A DNA stretch of 64,000 nucleotides from Rhizobium johnstonii 3841 (lineage in GTDB: Bacteria > Pseudomonadota > Alphaproteobacteria > Rhizobiales > Rhizobiaceae). The position numbers and the translations under genes were made by a program. The notes under the pieces are model-generated. The model searched no databases. It had not been told where the DNA came from and was given only the letters and a program-made list of their open reading frames with translations. This document shows, in pieces, positions 53,711 through 63,040 of this stretch. The DNA is taken from positions 4,671,501 to 4,735,500 of the forward strand of contig NC_008380.1 in the NCBI RefSeq assembly GCF_000009265.1, given 5' to 3'. Each line of letters opens with the position of its first letter. Position 1 is the stretch's first letter.

Positions 53711-55552
53711 TCAGTACACGCGAGCCTTCGGCTCGATCTTGTGCGGATCGATGCCTTCGGCAATGAGCTCGGTATGGACCGGCCGGTAGTCGAGCTTGAC
53801 CTCGCCCGCCTCGTTCACCCAGGCGAGTGTGTGCTTGCGCCAGTTGACGTCGTCGCGGCCGGCGAATGCACCCTCGGTATAGTCTTCGCGTGCATGCGAA
53901 CCGCGGCTCTCCTTGCGGGCCTCGGCGCCATAGATCGTCGTGATGGCGTTGGCCATCAGGTTCTGCAGCTCCAGCGTCTCGACCAGATCCGAGTTCCAGA
54001 TCATCGAGCGGTCGGTGACCTTGATGTCCTTCATCTCGCCCCAGATCGCAGAGATACGCCGGCAACCGGATTCCAGCGATTCCTGCGTGCGGAACACCGC
54101 GGCGTCTTCCTGCATGGCGCGCTGCATCTTCTCGCGCAGTTCCGCCGTCGGCGTGCCGCCGCTGGCGTGACGCAGACCGTCGAAGCGGTCCATGATCTTG
54201 TCGCAGGCTGCGACATTGAGATGCGGGATCGGCGCGGCGCGGTCGATCACCTCGCCGGCGCGGATCGCAGCGGCGCGGCCGAAGACCACGAGGTCGATCA
54301 GCGAGTTGGAGCCGAGACGGTTGGCGCCGTGCACCGAAGCACAGCCGGCTTCACCCACAGCCATCAGGCCGGGAATGATCCGTTCCGGATTGGCACCGTC
54401 GGCGTTCAGCACTTCGCCCCAATAATTCGTGGGAATGCCGCCCATATTGTAGTGAACGGTCGGCAGAACCGGGATCGGTTCGCGCGTGACGTCGACGCCG
54501 GCGAAGATCTTGGCGCTCTCGGAAATCCCCGGCAGGCGTTCATGAAGAACGGCCGGATCGAGGTGGTCGAGATGCAGGAAGATGTGGTCCTTCGCCTTGC
54601 CGACACCGCGGCCCTCGCGGATTTCCAGCGTCATGCAGCGCGAAACGACGTCGCGCGAGGCAAGATCCTTGGCCGAAGGTGCGTAACGTTCCATGAAGCG
54701 CTCGCCCTCGGAGTTGACGAGGTAACCGCCTTCGCCGCGCGCGCCTTCGGTGATCAGACAGCCCGAACCGTAGATGCCGGTCGGATGGAACTGGACGAAT
54801 TCCATGTCCTGCAGCGGCAGGCCGGCGCGCGCCACCATGCCGCCGCCGTCGCCGGTGCAGGTATGCGCAGACGTTGCCGAGAAATAGGCGCGGCCGTAGC
54901 CGCCGGTCGCCAGCACCACCATCTTGGCGGCGAAGCGATGGATCGTGCCGTCATCGAGGCACCAGGCGACCACGCCGATGCAGCGGCTGCCGTCTTCCGA
55001 CATGATCAGGTCGAGCGCGAAATACTCGATGAAGAATTCGGCATTGTTGCGCAGCGACTGGCCGTAGAGCGTATGCAGAATGGCGTGGCCGGTACGGTCG
55101 GCAACGGCGCAGGTGCGCTGTACCGGCGGGCCTTCGCCGTAGTTCTGCATGTGGCCGCCGAACGGGCGCTGATAGATCTTGCCTTCCTCGTTGCGCGAGA
55201 ACGGCACGCCGTAATGCTCGAGCTCATAGACCGCCTTCGGCGCTTCCATGGTGAGATACTGCATGGCGTCGACGTCGCCGAGCCAGTCGGAGCCCTTGAC
55301 GGTGTCGTAGAGGTGCCACTGCCAGCTATCCGGCGTCATGTTGCGCAGTGAGGCGGCGATGCCGCCCTGGGCGGCGACCGTATGCGAGCGGGTCGGAAAT
55401 ACCTTGGTGATGCAGGCCGTGCGGAAACCCTGCTCGGCCATGCCGAGCGTGGCGCGCAGCCCGGCGCCGCCGGCGCCGACGACGATCACGTCGTAGGAGT
55501 GATCGACATACCTGTAGGCTTTGCCATTCTGGGCGGGTGAAGTCGGTGCCAT
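53711..55552 (-). CDS. sdhA: Succinate dehydrogenase flavoprotein subunit
   Basis: The 613-aa catalytic subunit with covalent FAD. The dinucleotide motif VVGAGGAGLRATLG (about 25-38) and the FAD-linked histidine in TRSHTVAAQGGI (about 56-67) are visible, as is the active-site arginine region GANRLGSNSL. It sits 6 nt after sdhD and before sdhB. Confidence 0.97.
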   Translation of the reverse strand: MAPTSPAQNGKAYRYVDHSYDVIVVGAGGAGLRATLGMAEQGFRTACITKVFPTRSHTVAAQGGIAASLRNMTPDSWQWHLYDTVKGSDWLGDVDAMQYLTMEAPKAVYELEHYGVPFSRNEEGKIYQRPFGGHMQNYGEGPPVQRTCAVADRTGHAILHTLYGQSLRNNAEFFIEYFALDLIMSEDGSRCIGVVAWCLDDGTIHRFAAKMVVLATGGYGRAYFSATSAHTCTGDGGGMVARAGLPLQDMEFVQFHPTGIYGSGCLITEGARGEGGYLVNSEGERFMERYAPSAKDLASRDVVSRCMTLEIREGRGVGKAKDHIFLHLDHLDPAVLHERLPGISESAKIFAGVDVTREPIPVLPTVHYNMGGIPTNYWGEVLNADGANPERIIPGLMAVGEAGCASVHGANRLGSNSLIDLVVFGRAAAIRAGEVIDRAAPIPHLNVAACDKIMDRFDGLRHASGGTPTAELREKMQRAMQEDAAVFRTQESLESGCRRISAIWGEMKDIKVTDRSMIWNSDLVETLELQNLMANAITTIYGAEARKESRGSHAREDYTEGAFAGRDDVNWRKHTLAWVNEAGEVKLDYRPVHTELIAEGIDPHKIEPKARVY

Positions 55553-55558
55553 ATCAGC

Positions 55559-55939
55559 TTATCCTACGAATGCGATTTTCAGAATGGCGAAGAGACAGAG
55601 GCCGGCGATCAGGATCGCAAAGAACGTGTTCAGCATCAGGAGAGCGACCTTGCCGAATTCGCCATGCACGTAATCCTCGATGATGACCTGCATGCCGAGC
55701 TTCATGTGGATGACGCCCGAGATCACCATCAGCCCCATGACCACCGCGACGAAGGGGTTCGACAGCGCGCGAACCACATCCGCATAGGGCGCGCCGGCAT
55801 AGGCGAGCATGAAGAAGACGAAGAAGAGGATGAGCGGAACATTGGCGACGGCCGTCAGCCGCTGGCGCCAGAAATGGTCCGTGCCGTCCTTGGCGGAGCC
55901 AAGCCCGCGAACCTTGCCGAGAGGGGTGCGCATATCCAT
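55559..55939 (-). CDS. sdhD: Succinate dehydrogenase membrane anchor subunit
   Basis: A 126-aa anchor with three membrane helices. The haem-ligand histidine lies in SGVIHMKLGMQVIIEDYVHG (about 79-98), the family signature. With SdhC it holds haem b and the quinone site. It lies 10 nt after sdhC. Confidence 0.93.
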   Translation of the reverse strand: MDMRTPLGKVRGLGSAKDGTDHFWRQRLTAVANVPLILFFVFFMLAYAGAPYADVVRALSNPFVAVVMGLMVISGVIHMKLGMQVIIEDYVHGEFGKVALLMLNTFFAILIAGLCLFAILKIAFVG

Positions 55940-55949
55940 GAGAGGACCT

Positions 55950-56345
55950 TCAGAAGCGAATGAGGAAGCCGATCACCCAGACCAGCACGGTCAGACAGAG
56001 CGACCCTATAATGTTGGCGATGGCGAGCTTGGTCGAGAACTCTTTCCCGAAGCCGTAGCCGAGATCCCACATGAAGTGGCGGAAGCCGCCGAGCATATGG
56101 TGCAGCAGCGCCCAGGTATAACCGAGAAGGACGAGCTTGCCGAGAAGGCTGCCGAGCACCCAGTTGGCCCAATCGTAAGAACCCTGGCCGCTTGCCGCCG
56201 CGATCAGCCACCAGGCCACGAGGATCGTGCCGACATAGAGGGCGCCGCCGGTGATACGGTGAACGATGGACATGATCATGGTGGGGATAGGCTTGTAAAT
56301 TTGCAAATGCGGCGATAGGGGCCGGTTATTTGTCACGTTCGCCAT
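55950..56345 (-). CDS. sdhC: Succinate dehydrogenase cytochrome b556 subunit
   Basis: A 131-aa anchor with three helices. The typical N-terminal RPLSPHLQIYKP and SIVHRITGG are followed by the haem-binding HHMLGGFRHFMWD. ATG 56345 is used because the longer frame to 56438 adds residues without family character. It is the first gene of the sdh operon; its promoter lies in the 314-nt gap shared with the divergent secreted-protein gene. Confidence 0.94.
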   Translation of the reverse strand: MANVTNNRPLSPHLQIYKPIPTMIMSIVHRITGGALYVGTILVAWWLIAAASGQGSYDWANWVLGSLLGKLVLLGYTWALLHHMLGGFRHFMWDLGYGFGKEFSTKLAIANIIGSLCLTVLVWVIGFLIRF

Positions 56346-56659
56346 CAGAACCTCGCGGCGGCTATTCTGCACTCCCGAATTCGGAGCATGCTCAGTCAAC
56401 CACACGAATGACAAAATTCTCTGTGTGCGTTGCATCAATTGCGACGTTTAATCACCGGGAACGCCGACGACAAGCACAATCGCTGTCTGCTTTTAATTTA
56501 ATCGATTCGCGTTACCGGGAAGTTTGCGGGCTAACAAAACTGGCCCTTTCCGCTCAAATTTTGCGCTGTTTCTCCGGCCCGAATGGACAAGCTTCGGCTT
56601 TTGGCGCAATCTGGCGTTAACGATTTGTTAGGGATCGGAATTCCGGAGGCCGGCCACCC
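56346..56659. promoter_or_regulatory. Divergent control region of sdhCDAB and a secreted-protein gene
   Basis: A 314-nt stretch without a gene. It is locally AT-rich around 56480-56510 (TTTTAATTTAATCGATT). No clear operator, repeat element or small RNA was recognised; the promoters are inferred only from divergent gene starts. Confidence 0.4.
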
Positions 56660-57151
56660 ATGTTTCGAAGTCTGTCCGCAGTCGCCCTGCTTGCCCTGTC
56701 CGCGCTTGTTGCACTTCCCGCCGAAGCTGGCGACCGCCGTCATGATCGTCGCTTTTCCGACCACCGCCACGCTTTTCATGGCGGGCTGCTTCTCGGCGAA
56801 CGTGTGAACTGGCGCAATCGCGGCATCCGTTTCGACAATGCCTATCGATATCGGAACCGCAAAGAACGGATGCCGTTCCTGAAACAGTTTTCATCGCCGG
56901 CGACCAATCGCGTCGCCCGCAACAATCTCATCGTCGTCGTACCCCAGGCGCAGCGTGACGGCGGCGACACCTATGCTGGTACGTCTTACGTCTATCAGGC
57001 CGATGGCGGAACCTATGTCGGCGGCGAGCGCTACGGCTTCTATCCTCCTGCGCGGCCTGAGCCGCTAGCCCCGAAAGCGAAAGTCATCGATATTGCAGTG
57101 CAGGACGATCCCTGCGCCTACGAGGCCAATGTCTGCGTCATCCGGCCTTAG
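56660..57151 (+). CDS. Hypothetical secreted basic protein
   Basis: A 163-aa protein with a signal peptide (ALLALSALVALPAEAG; cleavage near residue 23). The mature N terminus is rich in His and Arg (DRRHDRRFSDHRHAFHGG), then a Tyr/Gly-rich middle. A Cys pair in CAYEANVC near the C terminus could form a disulfide. No known domain is recognised. The TAG stop is the first TAG of a family-B repeat. Confidence 0.65.
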   Translation: MFRSLSAVALLALSALVALPAEAGDRRHDRRFSDHRHAFHGGLLLGERVNWRNRGIRFDNAYRYRNRKERMPFLKQFSSPATNRVARNNLIVVVPQAQRDGGDTYAGTSYVYQADGGTYVGGERYGFYPPARPEPLAPKAKVIDIAVQDDPCAYEANVCVIRP

Positions 57152-57260
57152 AGCATGTCGCGGGAAAGTGTGCCGCGGTTTTGCGACAACGACATGCGTA
57201 AAAACAAAGACCTAAAGCGCGAGGAGCGACTCTGAATGATCGCGACGCGCTTTAGCGCAT
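57149..57260. repeat. RIME-like palindromic repeat, family B copy 3
   Basis: Begins TAGAGCATGTCGCGGGAAAG and ends with TGATCGCGACGCGCTTTAGCGC. Its first three bases are the stop codon of the upstream secreted-protein gene. It separates that gene from the convergent RidA-like gene. Confidence 0.78.
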
Positions 57261-57279
57261 GATGACGAACGCAGGCGGC

Positions 57280-57633
57280 TCAAATTTGGCCGGCCCCACT
57301 CTTTCGCGACGCGGCTACGTCGATACGGATGGCGCACATCGGCGGGAGATTCTTGTCCTCAAACGTCGCCCGCCGCGGCGTTCCGCTATCCGGCATCCAA
57401 GCATCCCAGGCTCTGTTCATTTCCTCGAATGAAGCAAGGTCCCTAAGCCAGATGTTGGCGAGAATGATCTCTGACTTGTCGGTACCTTCGCGCAGCAGCA
57501 TGTCATCGATGCGCTCCAGTATTTCGTTGGTTTGCGCCGTCACGCTCGCTCCCCTGGTGAGGTTTGCGACCTGGCCGGGCAGATAGGCGGCAGCCGCGAG
57601 GAGAGTTTCGTCAACTTTGGCTTGCCCCATCAT
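57280..57633 (-). CDS. RidA-family (YjgF/YER057c/UK114) protein
   Basis: A ~117-aa member of the reactive intermediate deaminase superfamily. Seen are the early YLPGQVA, the helix TAQTNEILERIDDMLL, then IILANIWLRDL, and a RATFEDKNLPP segment with the conserved Arg; the usual terminal glutamate motif is replaced by CAIRIDVAA. It may not be an active imine deaminase. The frame is open up to 57684, and no start has a good ribosome site, so the N terminus is uncertain. Confidence 0.75.
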   Translation of the reverse strand: MMGQAKVDETLLAAAAYLPGQVANLTRGASVTAQTNEILERIDDMLLREGTDKSEIILANIWLRDLASFEEMNRAWDAWMPDSGTPRRATFEDKNLPPMCAIRIDVAASRKSGAGQI

Positions 57634-57765
57634 CGTATTCGCAGACTTCCATGAATGTTTGAGATTGGGCCGTCGACCCTTCATGGATCACTGTGGGGCT
57701 TCGCTGGCCACTCCGGTAGAGGGAATTAAATTGACCCGATATAATGGAAGCTGAACGCTCCTGGA

Positions 57766-57813
57766 ACAGGATGTCGTCCGAAGACCGATGACACTTTTCG
57801 GCATCATGCTCTA
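57766..57813. repeat. RIME-like palindromic repeat, family A copy 4 (second half only)
   Basis: Only the GATGTCGTCCGAA...TTTTCGGCATCATGCTCTA palindrome is present. Its edge supplies the TAG stop of the adjacent LysR gene. Confidence 0.7.
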
Positions 57814-58680
57814 GCTGGACAATATGGCCGTATGCCGCGAAATGAAGTCCACAAGGTAGCGCGCGCCTTCGGCCGTCTCGGGTTGAGCATACAGACCGAT
57901 CTCGATGCGCACCGGACCGGGCAGATCCGCCGATCTGTCAAGCGTCCGGCAGCCCTCCGGTTTCGTGGTGAGCATCATTGGCGCGATACCGATACCGACG
58001 CGAACCGCGGTCGCCATGGCCACCAGCGTCGATGCGACGCACGCCGTCTTCCACTTGACGTTCCGCTGGGACAGCGCCGCAATCGTCGGAAGCGTCCAGG
58101 GACACTCCTCCTCGAACATGATGATGGGAAGCGGTTTTTCCGTATCCGCCACGAAATCGGATCTGACCGTCCACATCAAATATTCGGTCCAGATCAGGGT
58201 CGGTTTTCGCGAGAGGCACGTGATATCGCAAACCACGAGATCCAGCTTCCTGTCTTCAAACAGTTTGGCGAGGCGGCGATTCGGCTCGACAATGATGTCG
58301 ATCTCGACCTTCGGGTTCTGGGCTCTGAAGGCACTAAGAATGTCGATCAGGTGGCCGGCTGCGAAGTCCTCAACGACGCCGAGGCGAATGCGGTCCTCGA
58401 TCATCTTGCCTGTCAGCCTTTTCCCGACCTCGTCGCTGAGGGCGACCATTTCGCGGGCATAAGCCAGCATGATCTGCCCATGGCTCGTCAGCTCGAGGCC
58501 TTTTGACGAACGCGAAAACAACGTAACGCCGACAAGCTCCTCCAGTTTGCGGATCTGCATGCTCACGGCCGCCTGCGTTCTGTTCAGCTTGACGGCTGCC
58601 CCATTGACGGTGCCGATCTCCGCGACGGTCAGAAATGCACGAAGCAGATAAGAATCAAGATCAAGCATCGCAAGCCGCAT
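57811..58680 (-). CDS. LysR-family transcriptional regulator
   Basis: A ~289-aa LysR-type protein with the helix-turn-helix in GTVNGAAVKLNRTQAAVSMQ and a standard effector domain. I start it at ATG 58680; ATG 58668 is an equally good alternative, while the frame up to 58806 gives non-family residues. It lies downstream of a polyamine-type ABC operon on the same strand and may control it and the divergent ureohydrolase gene. The TAG stop is repeat-derived. Confidence 0.83.
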   Translation of the reverse strand: MRLAMLDLDSYLLRAFLTVAEIGTVNGAAVKLNRTQAAVSMQIRKLEELVGVTLFSRSSKGLELTSHGQIMLAYAREMVALSDEVGKRLTGKMIEDRIRLGVVEDFAAGHLIDILSAFRAQNPKVEIDIIVEPNRRLAKLFEDRKLDLVVCDITCLSRKPTLIWTEYLMWTVRSDFVADTEKPLPIIMFEEECPWTLPTIAALSQRNVKWKTACVASTLVAMATAVRVGIGIAPMMLTTKPEGCRTLDRSADLPGPVRIEIGLYAQPETAEGARYLVDFISRHTAILSS

Positions 58681-58813
58681 TCCATACTTTATGGCGCTCG
58701 AGAGCCGAGGGCCTCTCCGCGCGTAAGTGGATATTGGACGAACCATGTCCTTCGGGCAACCGGTGACCCTTAGCCCCCGGGCGCAGTGCAGGCTGCGCCC
58801 CATCAATGCCAGC

Positions 58814-59878
58814 TTATCGCGCGAAGAGAACGCATGCCTCGGGCGGAATGGAAACGCTGATCTCCTGCCCGCGCGCGAAGGCTATGTCTGGACGGTTCGG
58901 GCAAGCCGAGATTATCCGGTCGCCACTGGCGAGGTCCAGAACGACATGTCTGAAGGCACCGAGCGTCACGACGTCGGCAACGCGCCCGCTCATGGCTCCG
59001 GCAGCCGGAGCGCCGGACGATATCTCGACGCTTTCCGGCCTCACGCAAATCTCGGCGGCACCTGAAAGACTTCCCGTGGACACGACCGGAAACTCCCAGC
59101 CGGATTCGGAGCGAAATTTGCCGGCCGTTCCGCCGGCGGCCGAAATCGAGCCATGAATCCAATTCGTCCGACCCATGAAATCCGCGACGAAACGCGAGTC
59201 TGGACGCCAATACACATCGTCCGGCCTGCCGGATTGCATGATTGCTCCACGGTTCATCACGAATATGCGCTCTCCCAGGCTCATCGCTTCCTCCTGGTCG
59301 TGGGTTACCACGATGGCGGTCGAGCCGACCGCGGCGAGCACATCCTTCAATTCGGTGCGCAGCTCATGCCGAAGTTTGGCGTCGAGGGCCGACAGGGGCT
59401 CATCCAGAAGAACGAGGCTCGGATGGGTGGCAAGCGCCCGCGCAAGCGCAACACGCTGCTGCTGGCCGCCGCTCAACTGGTGCGGCCGCCGCTGTCCGAA
59501 ACCGACGAGCCGGACGAGCTCAAGCATCTCGGCAATGCGGCGCGGTATTTGTCCCGGCGGATGGTTGCGATGGCGAAGTCCGTAGCCGATGTTCTGTTCG
59601 ACGGTCATATGCGGGAAAAGAGCGTAGTGCTGGAACAGCAGCCCGACATTGCGCTGATAGGGTTTCAATCCGGCCATCGGCTCGCCGTCGATCAGGATCG
59701 AACCTTTGTCGGGCCGCTCGAATCCGGCAATGAGCCGAAGAATGGTGGTCTTGCCGCAGCCGCTCGGCCCAAGCAGTGCGATTGTTTCACCTGGGTTCAC
59801 CGAGAAGGAGATATCACCGAGGGCGACAGTTTCGCCGAAGCGCTTGCTGACCCCTTGAAATTCCACGGCAGAATTCAT
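58814..59878 (-). CDS. Polyamine/iron-type ABC importer ATP-binding protein (PotA-like)
   Basis: A 354-aa ATPase with Walker A LLGPSGCGKTT (about 34-44), signature LSGGQQQRVALARAL, Walker B LVLLDEPLSALDAKL and the H-loop VVTHDQEEA. A C-terminal TOBE-type domain follows from about 240. It is the last gene of a binding protein-permease-permease-ATPase operon. The start at 59878 follows GAGGAC. Confidence 0.9.
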   Translation of the reverse strand: MNSAVEFQGVSKRFGETVALGDISFSVNPGETIALLGPSGCGKTTILRLIAGFERPDKGSILIDGEPMAGLKPYQRNVGLLFQHYALFPHMTVEQNIGYGLRHRNHPPGQIPRRIAEMLELVRLVGFGQRRPHQLSGGQQQRVALARALATHPSLVLLDEPLSALDAKLRHELRTELKDVLAAVGSTAIVVTHDQEEAMSLGERIFVMNRGAIMQSGRPDDVYWRPDSRFVADFMGRTNWIHGSISAAGGTAGKFRSESGWEFPVVSTGSLSGAAEICVRPESVEISSGAPAAGAMSGRVADVVTLGAFRHVVLDLASGDRIISACPNRPDIAFARGQEISVSIPPEACVLFAR

Positions 59879-59888
59879 CGTATTGTCC

Positions 59889-60728
59889 TCATGAACGAAA
59901 CAAACCCTGACCGACGACAGTGTCGAAGCCGACGACACGGTCCAGCACGACGATCAGCAGCGCGGTGACGGCAATCAGGACCACGGCCGCCGCAGCGATC
60001 GTCAGATCGAAAGCCGCCCGCATGTTGCTGACCAGCGTAACAGGCAAGGTCGTTGCGGACGGATCGCTCAGGAAGAGACTGATCGATACGTCATCCATCG
60101 AAATTGCGAAGGCGAAGATCGCGCCGGTGACGACGCCGGTCCGCATGAGCGGCAGGGTAATGGTCCAGAAGGCCTGGCGCTCGGTGGCGCCGAGAACCAT
60201 TGCGGCTTCCGTCAATCGTTGGTCGCTGCCGAGAAGGCTGGCGAGACTGGTCCTTATGCAATAGGGCAACGTCACGATCACGTGGCCGAGGAGCAGGCGC
60301 GCCATGCCATTTGTGATACCGGCCTTGGAAAGGAAAAGCAGCAGGCCGAATCCAATGACAACAGGCGGAACGATGAGCGGCGAGAGAAAGGCCGAAGTCA
60401 GCGCTGCCTTTCCTGGAAAATTGCCCCGGGCAAGACCGACAGCCGCCGCAGTTCCGATCGTGACGGACAGAACCGTGGTGAGTACCGCCAAGATGAGGCT
60501 GGTGCGCAGGCTGGCAAGGATATCCGCCTGGGAGACGAGCCGTTCGAACCAGTGAAGCGACAGGGCAGGCGGCGGCATCGGGCCGAGGTAGGTCCTGGCG
60601 TCGAAAGCCATCACGCATGTTATCACCAACGGGATGGCGAGGAACGCCAATCCAAGGCCGATGACACTGCAGGCAAGGGAAGCGGCGATCCGGTCTCCGG
60701 TTCGCGTTGCAAGAGACCGTATGCTCAT
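59889..60728 (-). CDS. ABC importer permease 2 (PotC-like)
   Basis: A 279-aa permease with six membrane helices. The EAA-type loop reads EAAMVLGATERQAFWTITLPL near residues 180-200. The ATG at 60728 overlaps the stop of permease 1 (ATGA), so the longer frame up to 60998 is not the gene. PotC-type partners and the adjacent ureohydrolase suggest putrescine, agmatine or a related guanidino compound as cargo. Confidence 0.88.
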   Translation of the reverse strand: MSIRSLATRTGDRIAASLACSVIGLGLAFLAIPLVITCVMAFDARTYLGPMPPPALSLHWFERLVSQADILASLRTSLILAVLTTVLSVTIGTAAAVGLARGNFPGKAALTSAFLSPLIVPPVVIGFGLLLFLSKAGITNGMARLLLGHVIVTLPYCIRTSLASLLGSDQRLTEAAMVLGATERQAFWTITLPLMRTGVVTGAIFAFAISMDDVSISLFLSDPSATTLPVTLVSNMRAAFDLTIAAAAVVLIAVTALLIVVLDRVVGFDTVVGQGLFRS

Positions 60729-61609
60729 CGGGAAACCTTCCAGGCCTGCGCAAACGTTATGACAGCGACGACTGCCAAGGCCGCAGCAAGCATGACGAGC
60801 GAGATCGCCGCGCCGCTTGGATAGTTGGCGATATCGCTGAACCGGGTGTAGATGACGTTCGACATGAAAAGCACCCTGCCCCTCCCGAGCACCATGGGAA
60901 TGACGAAGGCGCTGATCGCGAAAGTCAGCGACACAAGCGTGCTTGAGATCAGAGCCGGGAAGCTCAGGGGAAGCGTGATCGACAGATGGGCTTTCCATCC
61001 CGGCGCGCCGAGCGACTGGGCCGCATCGAGCAGACGCGGATCGATCGATTGCATCGCGCCAATCAGCGTTAGTGTTGCGACCGGTATGATCGAGTGAACC
61101 AGACCCGCAACTACGACGATGTTGATATATTCGCGGCTGTTGGGAGAGAGGCCCAGTGTCAAGAGGAAGGGTCGGAAGATGCCGACCGACCCGAAGGTCA
61201 GTTCAATCGCGTACGTCTTGATCAGCACGCTGGAAAGAACAAGCGTAATCAAAAAGCCGAGGGTGAGCGTGCGCATCCGCGGCGAAATGCGCCGCACGAT
61301 GAAATAGGCCAGCGGGAATGCCACAAGCTGGCCGATGATCGCGGCCACTCCACCGATCCAGAAGGTCGTCAACAACACACTTGCAAACGCCTGGTTTGCA
61401 AGCTCGTAATAGTTTTGAACCGTTGCTGCGGCATTTTCAACCGAGCCGACGCGCCCGGGCGTAAACTCCTTCAAGCTTTCGATTGCCAGGTTGATGAGCG
61501 GTGACAGAAAACCGAATGCGAACACCAGGAGGGCTGGCCCGAGCGTCAGGGCAGCATCTCGGCGATCCGGAATAGAAATGGCAACGGGTTGCCGCCTTAC
61601 CTTGGTCAT
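60725..61609 (-). CDS. ABC importer permease 1 (PotB-like)
   Basis: A 294-aa permease with six membrane helices and an EAA-type loop, LLDAAQSLGAPGWKAHLSIT followed by LPLS. ATG 61609 is used; upstream in-frame residues run into the gap after the binding-protein gene and lack family character. It lies 93 nt after the binding-protein gene and overlaps permease 2 by 4 nt. Confidence 0.88.
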   Translation of the reverse strand: MTKVRRQPVAISIPDRRDAALTLGPALLVFAFGFLSPLINLAIESLKEFTPGRVGSVENAAATVQNYYELANQAFASVLLTTFWIGGVAAIIGQLVAFPLAYFIVRRISPRMRTLTLGFLITLVLSSVLIKTYAIELTFGSVGIFRPFLLTLGLSPNSREYINIVVVAGLVHSIIPVATLTLIGAMQSIDPRLLDAAQSLGAPGWKAHLSITLPLSFPALISSTLVSLTFAISAFVIPMVLGRGRVLFMSNVIYTRFSDIANYPSGAAISLVMLAAALAVVAVITFAQAWKVSR

Positions 61610-61702
61610 GGTGGAACAGCCTTTTCCTCGCCCTTGCGGGCCATGAGAAAGGGAGATTGTCGAAGCCGCACCCGCGCCTTCGACAACCTGCCGCGACACG
61701 CC

Positions 61703-62779
61703 TTAGAGCAACGGGGCGATGTCCTGCTCCCAGCGCTTGGACCAGGCATCCTGCTGTTCGAGAACGACATTGTAGTCCGGCACATAGACGAAGCTCGAAA
61801 ACTCGTCAGACGTGAAGGACAGATGCTTGAGATTGTCGGGCGTGACCGCCTTGCTGTTCAACGGCGCTTCGCCAGCCACCTTGGCGTAGAGCGAATTCAT
61901 CTCCGGGCTGATCGCGAAGTTGACGAAATCGAGCGTCGCCTTGGTGTTCGGTCTATTCTTCAGGACGCCGAAACCGCTCTGGTAGAGGAAGGCCTTGAAG
62001 TTGCTGTCCTTGGTGAAACGCGTAACCGGGAAGTTCTTCGCCACGGCCGCCCAGCCGGGCTCAGCGAAGAAGCCGACGGAGGTTTCGCCCGACGTCAGCG
62101 AATTGGTGAAATCGATATCGGTGATGGCGACGCGGCCGATATTGCCGGATTTCGCCAATTCCGTCATGAGCTTCCACCCGGGTTCCATATTCGTTTCACT
62201 GCCGCCGGCGTGAAGGGCGAGCGCGACGATCTGGAGCATCATGCTCTGTGTCGGGCCTGGCCAGCAGATCGCACCCTTAAGATCGGGGCTCAGCAGATCA
62301 TCGATGGTCTTCACGGCGATCGGAGCCGTGTCGGTTCGGGCGCCGAAATACATGCCGCCAACTGCGCGTGGGACCGCTTTGATATTGCCCTTGCTGTCAC
62401 GAATGATGATTTTCTCGGGAATATTCGCAAGGTTGGGAATATCGGCAGAATTGATGGTCTCGAGCCAATCCTCCTTCACCATGCTGTTGAACGAGCCTTC
62501 CCAGCCGGCGACGTAGTCGTAGTCGACATTCGGCCAGATGGCCTTGATCTTTGGCAGGATCGCGCCCGCCCCGCCCTGGTGAAGAACCCAGTTGAATGTC
62601 GCCGCATTCTGGTCGGCGGCAATCTGTTTCATCGCTTCGACGACATCGCCGCCCCATTCGACGGCGGTCAGATTGCCGCTGCCGGCTGCGGCGGATCTCG
62701 CAACCCCGGTCATCGTGCCGGCAATGCCCGCGGCAGCGGCGGATCCGAGGAAGCGGCGGCGTGTCATATCATGCAACAT
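61703..62779 (-). CDS. Extracellular solute-binding protein, Tat-exported (PotD-like)
   Basis: A 358-aa periplasmic binding protein. The N terminus carries a twin-arginine signal (TRRRFLGSAAAAGIAG), so it is folded before export. The mature part has VEWGGDVVEAMKQIAADQNA and later VIWPGPTQSMM-like blocks of family 1/PotD binders. It is the first gene of the importer operon and is divergent from a ureohydrolase gene across a 261-nt control region. Confidence 0.87.
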   Translation of the reverse strand: MLHDMTRRRFLGSAAAAGIAGTMTGVARSAAAGSGNLTAVEWGGDVVEAMKQIAADQNAATFNWVLHQGGAGAILPKIKAIWPNVDYDYVAGWEGSFNSMVKEDWLETINSADIPNLANIPEKIIIRDSKGNIKAVPRAVGGMYFGARTDTAPIAVKTIDDLLSPDLKGAICWPGPTQSMMLQIVALALHAGGSETNMEPGWKLMTELAKSGNIGRVAITDIDFTNSLTSGETSVGFFAEPGWAAVAKNFPVTRFTKDSNFKAFLYQSGFGVLKNRPNTKATLDFVNFAISPEMNSLYAKVAGEAPLNSKAVTPDNLKHLSFTSDEFSSFVYVPDYNVVLEQQDAWSKRWEQDIAPLL

Positions 62780-63040
62780 GGCAGGTTCCCTTTGTTGTCG
62801 GCCCTCTGCTGGACCGTTCGCATCGGAGACTGCTTGGAGGTTGCCAACCGCGGTAGTGGGAAAATTCTCGCCGGGTTATAAAGTTTTCTGAACATCCCGA
62901 TGAACGCGCTACCTCAATCGCTGAGCCTCGGCGGATCCGAGCTATCAAGAATCGTTATATCCCCTCTCGAATTTTCGCGGTTCCAAGAGAAGCGGGCGGC
63001 GCTGATGATGATGGCAGCATCAATACCGTGGGAGCCTGCC

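Noticed and set aside
53009..55351. A 780-codon plus-strand frame
   Set aside because: Antisense shadow of sdhB and sdhA, whose catalytic motifs are complete.
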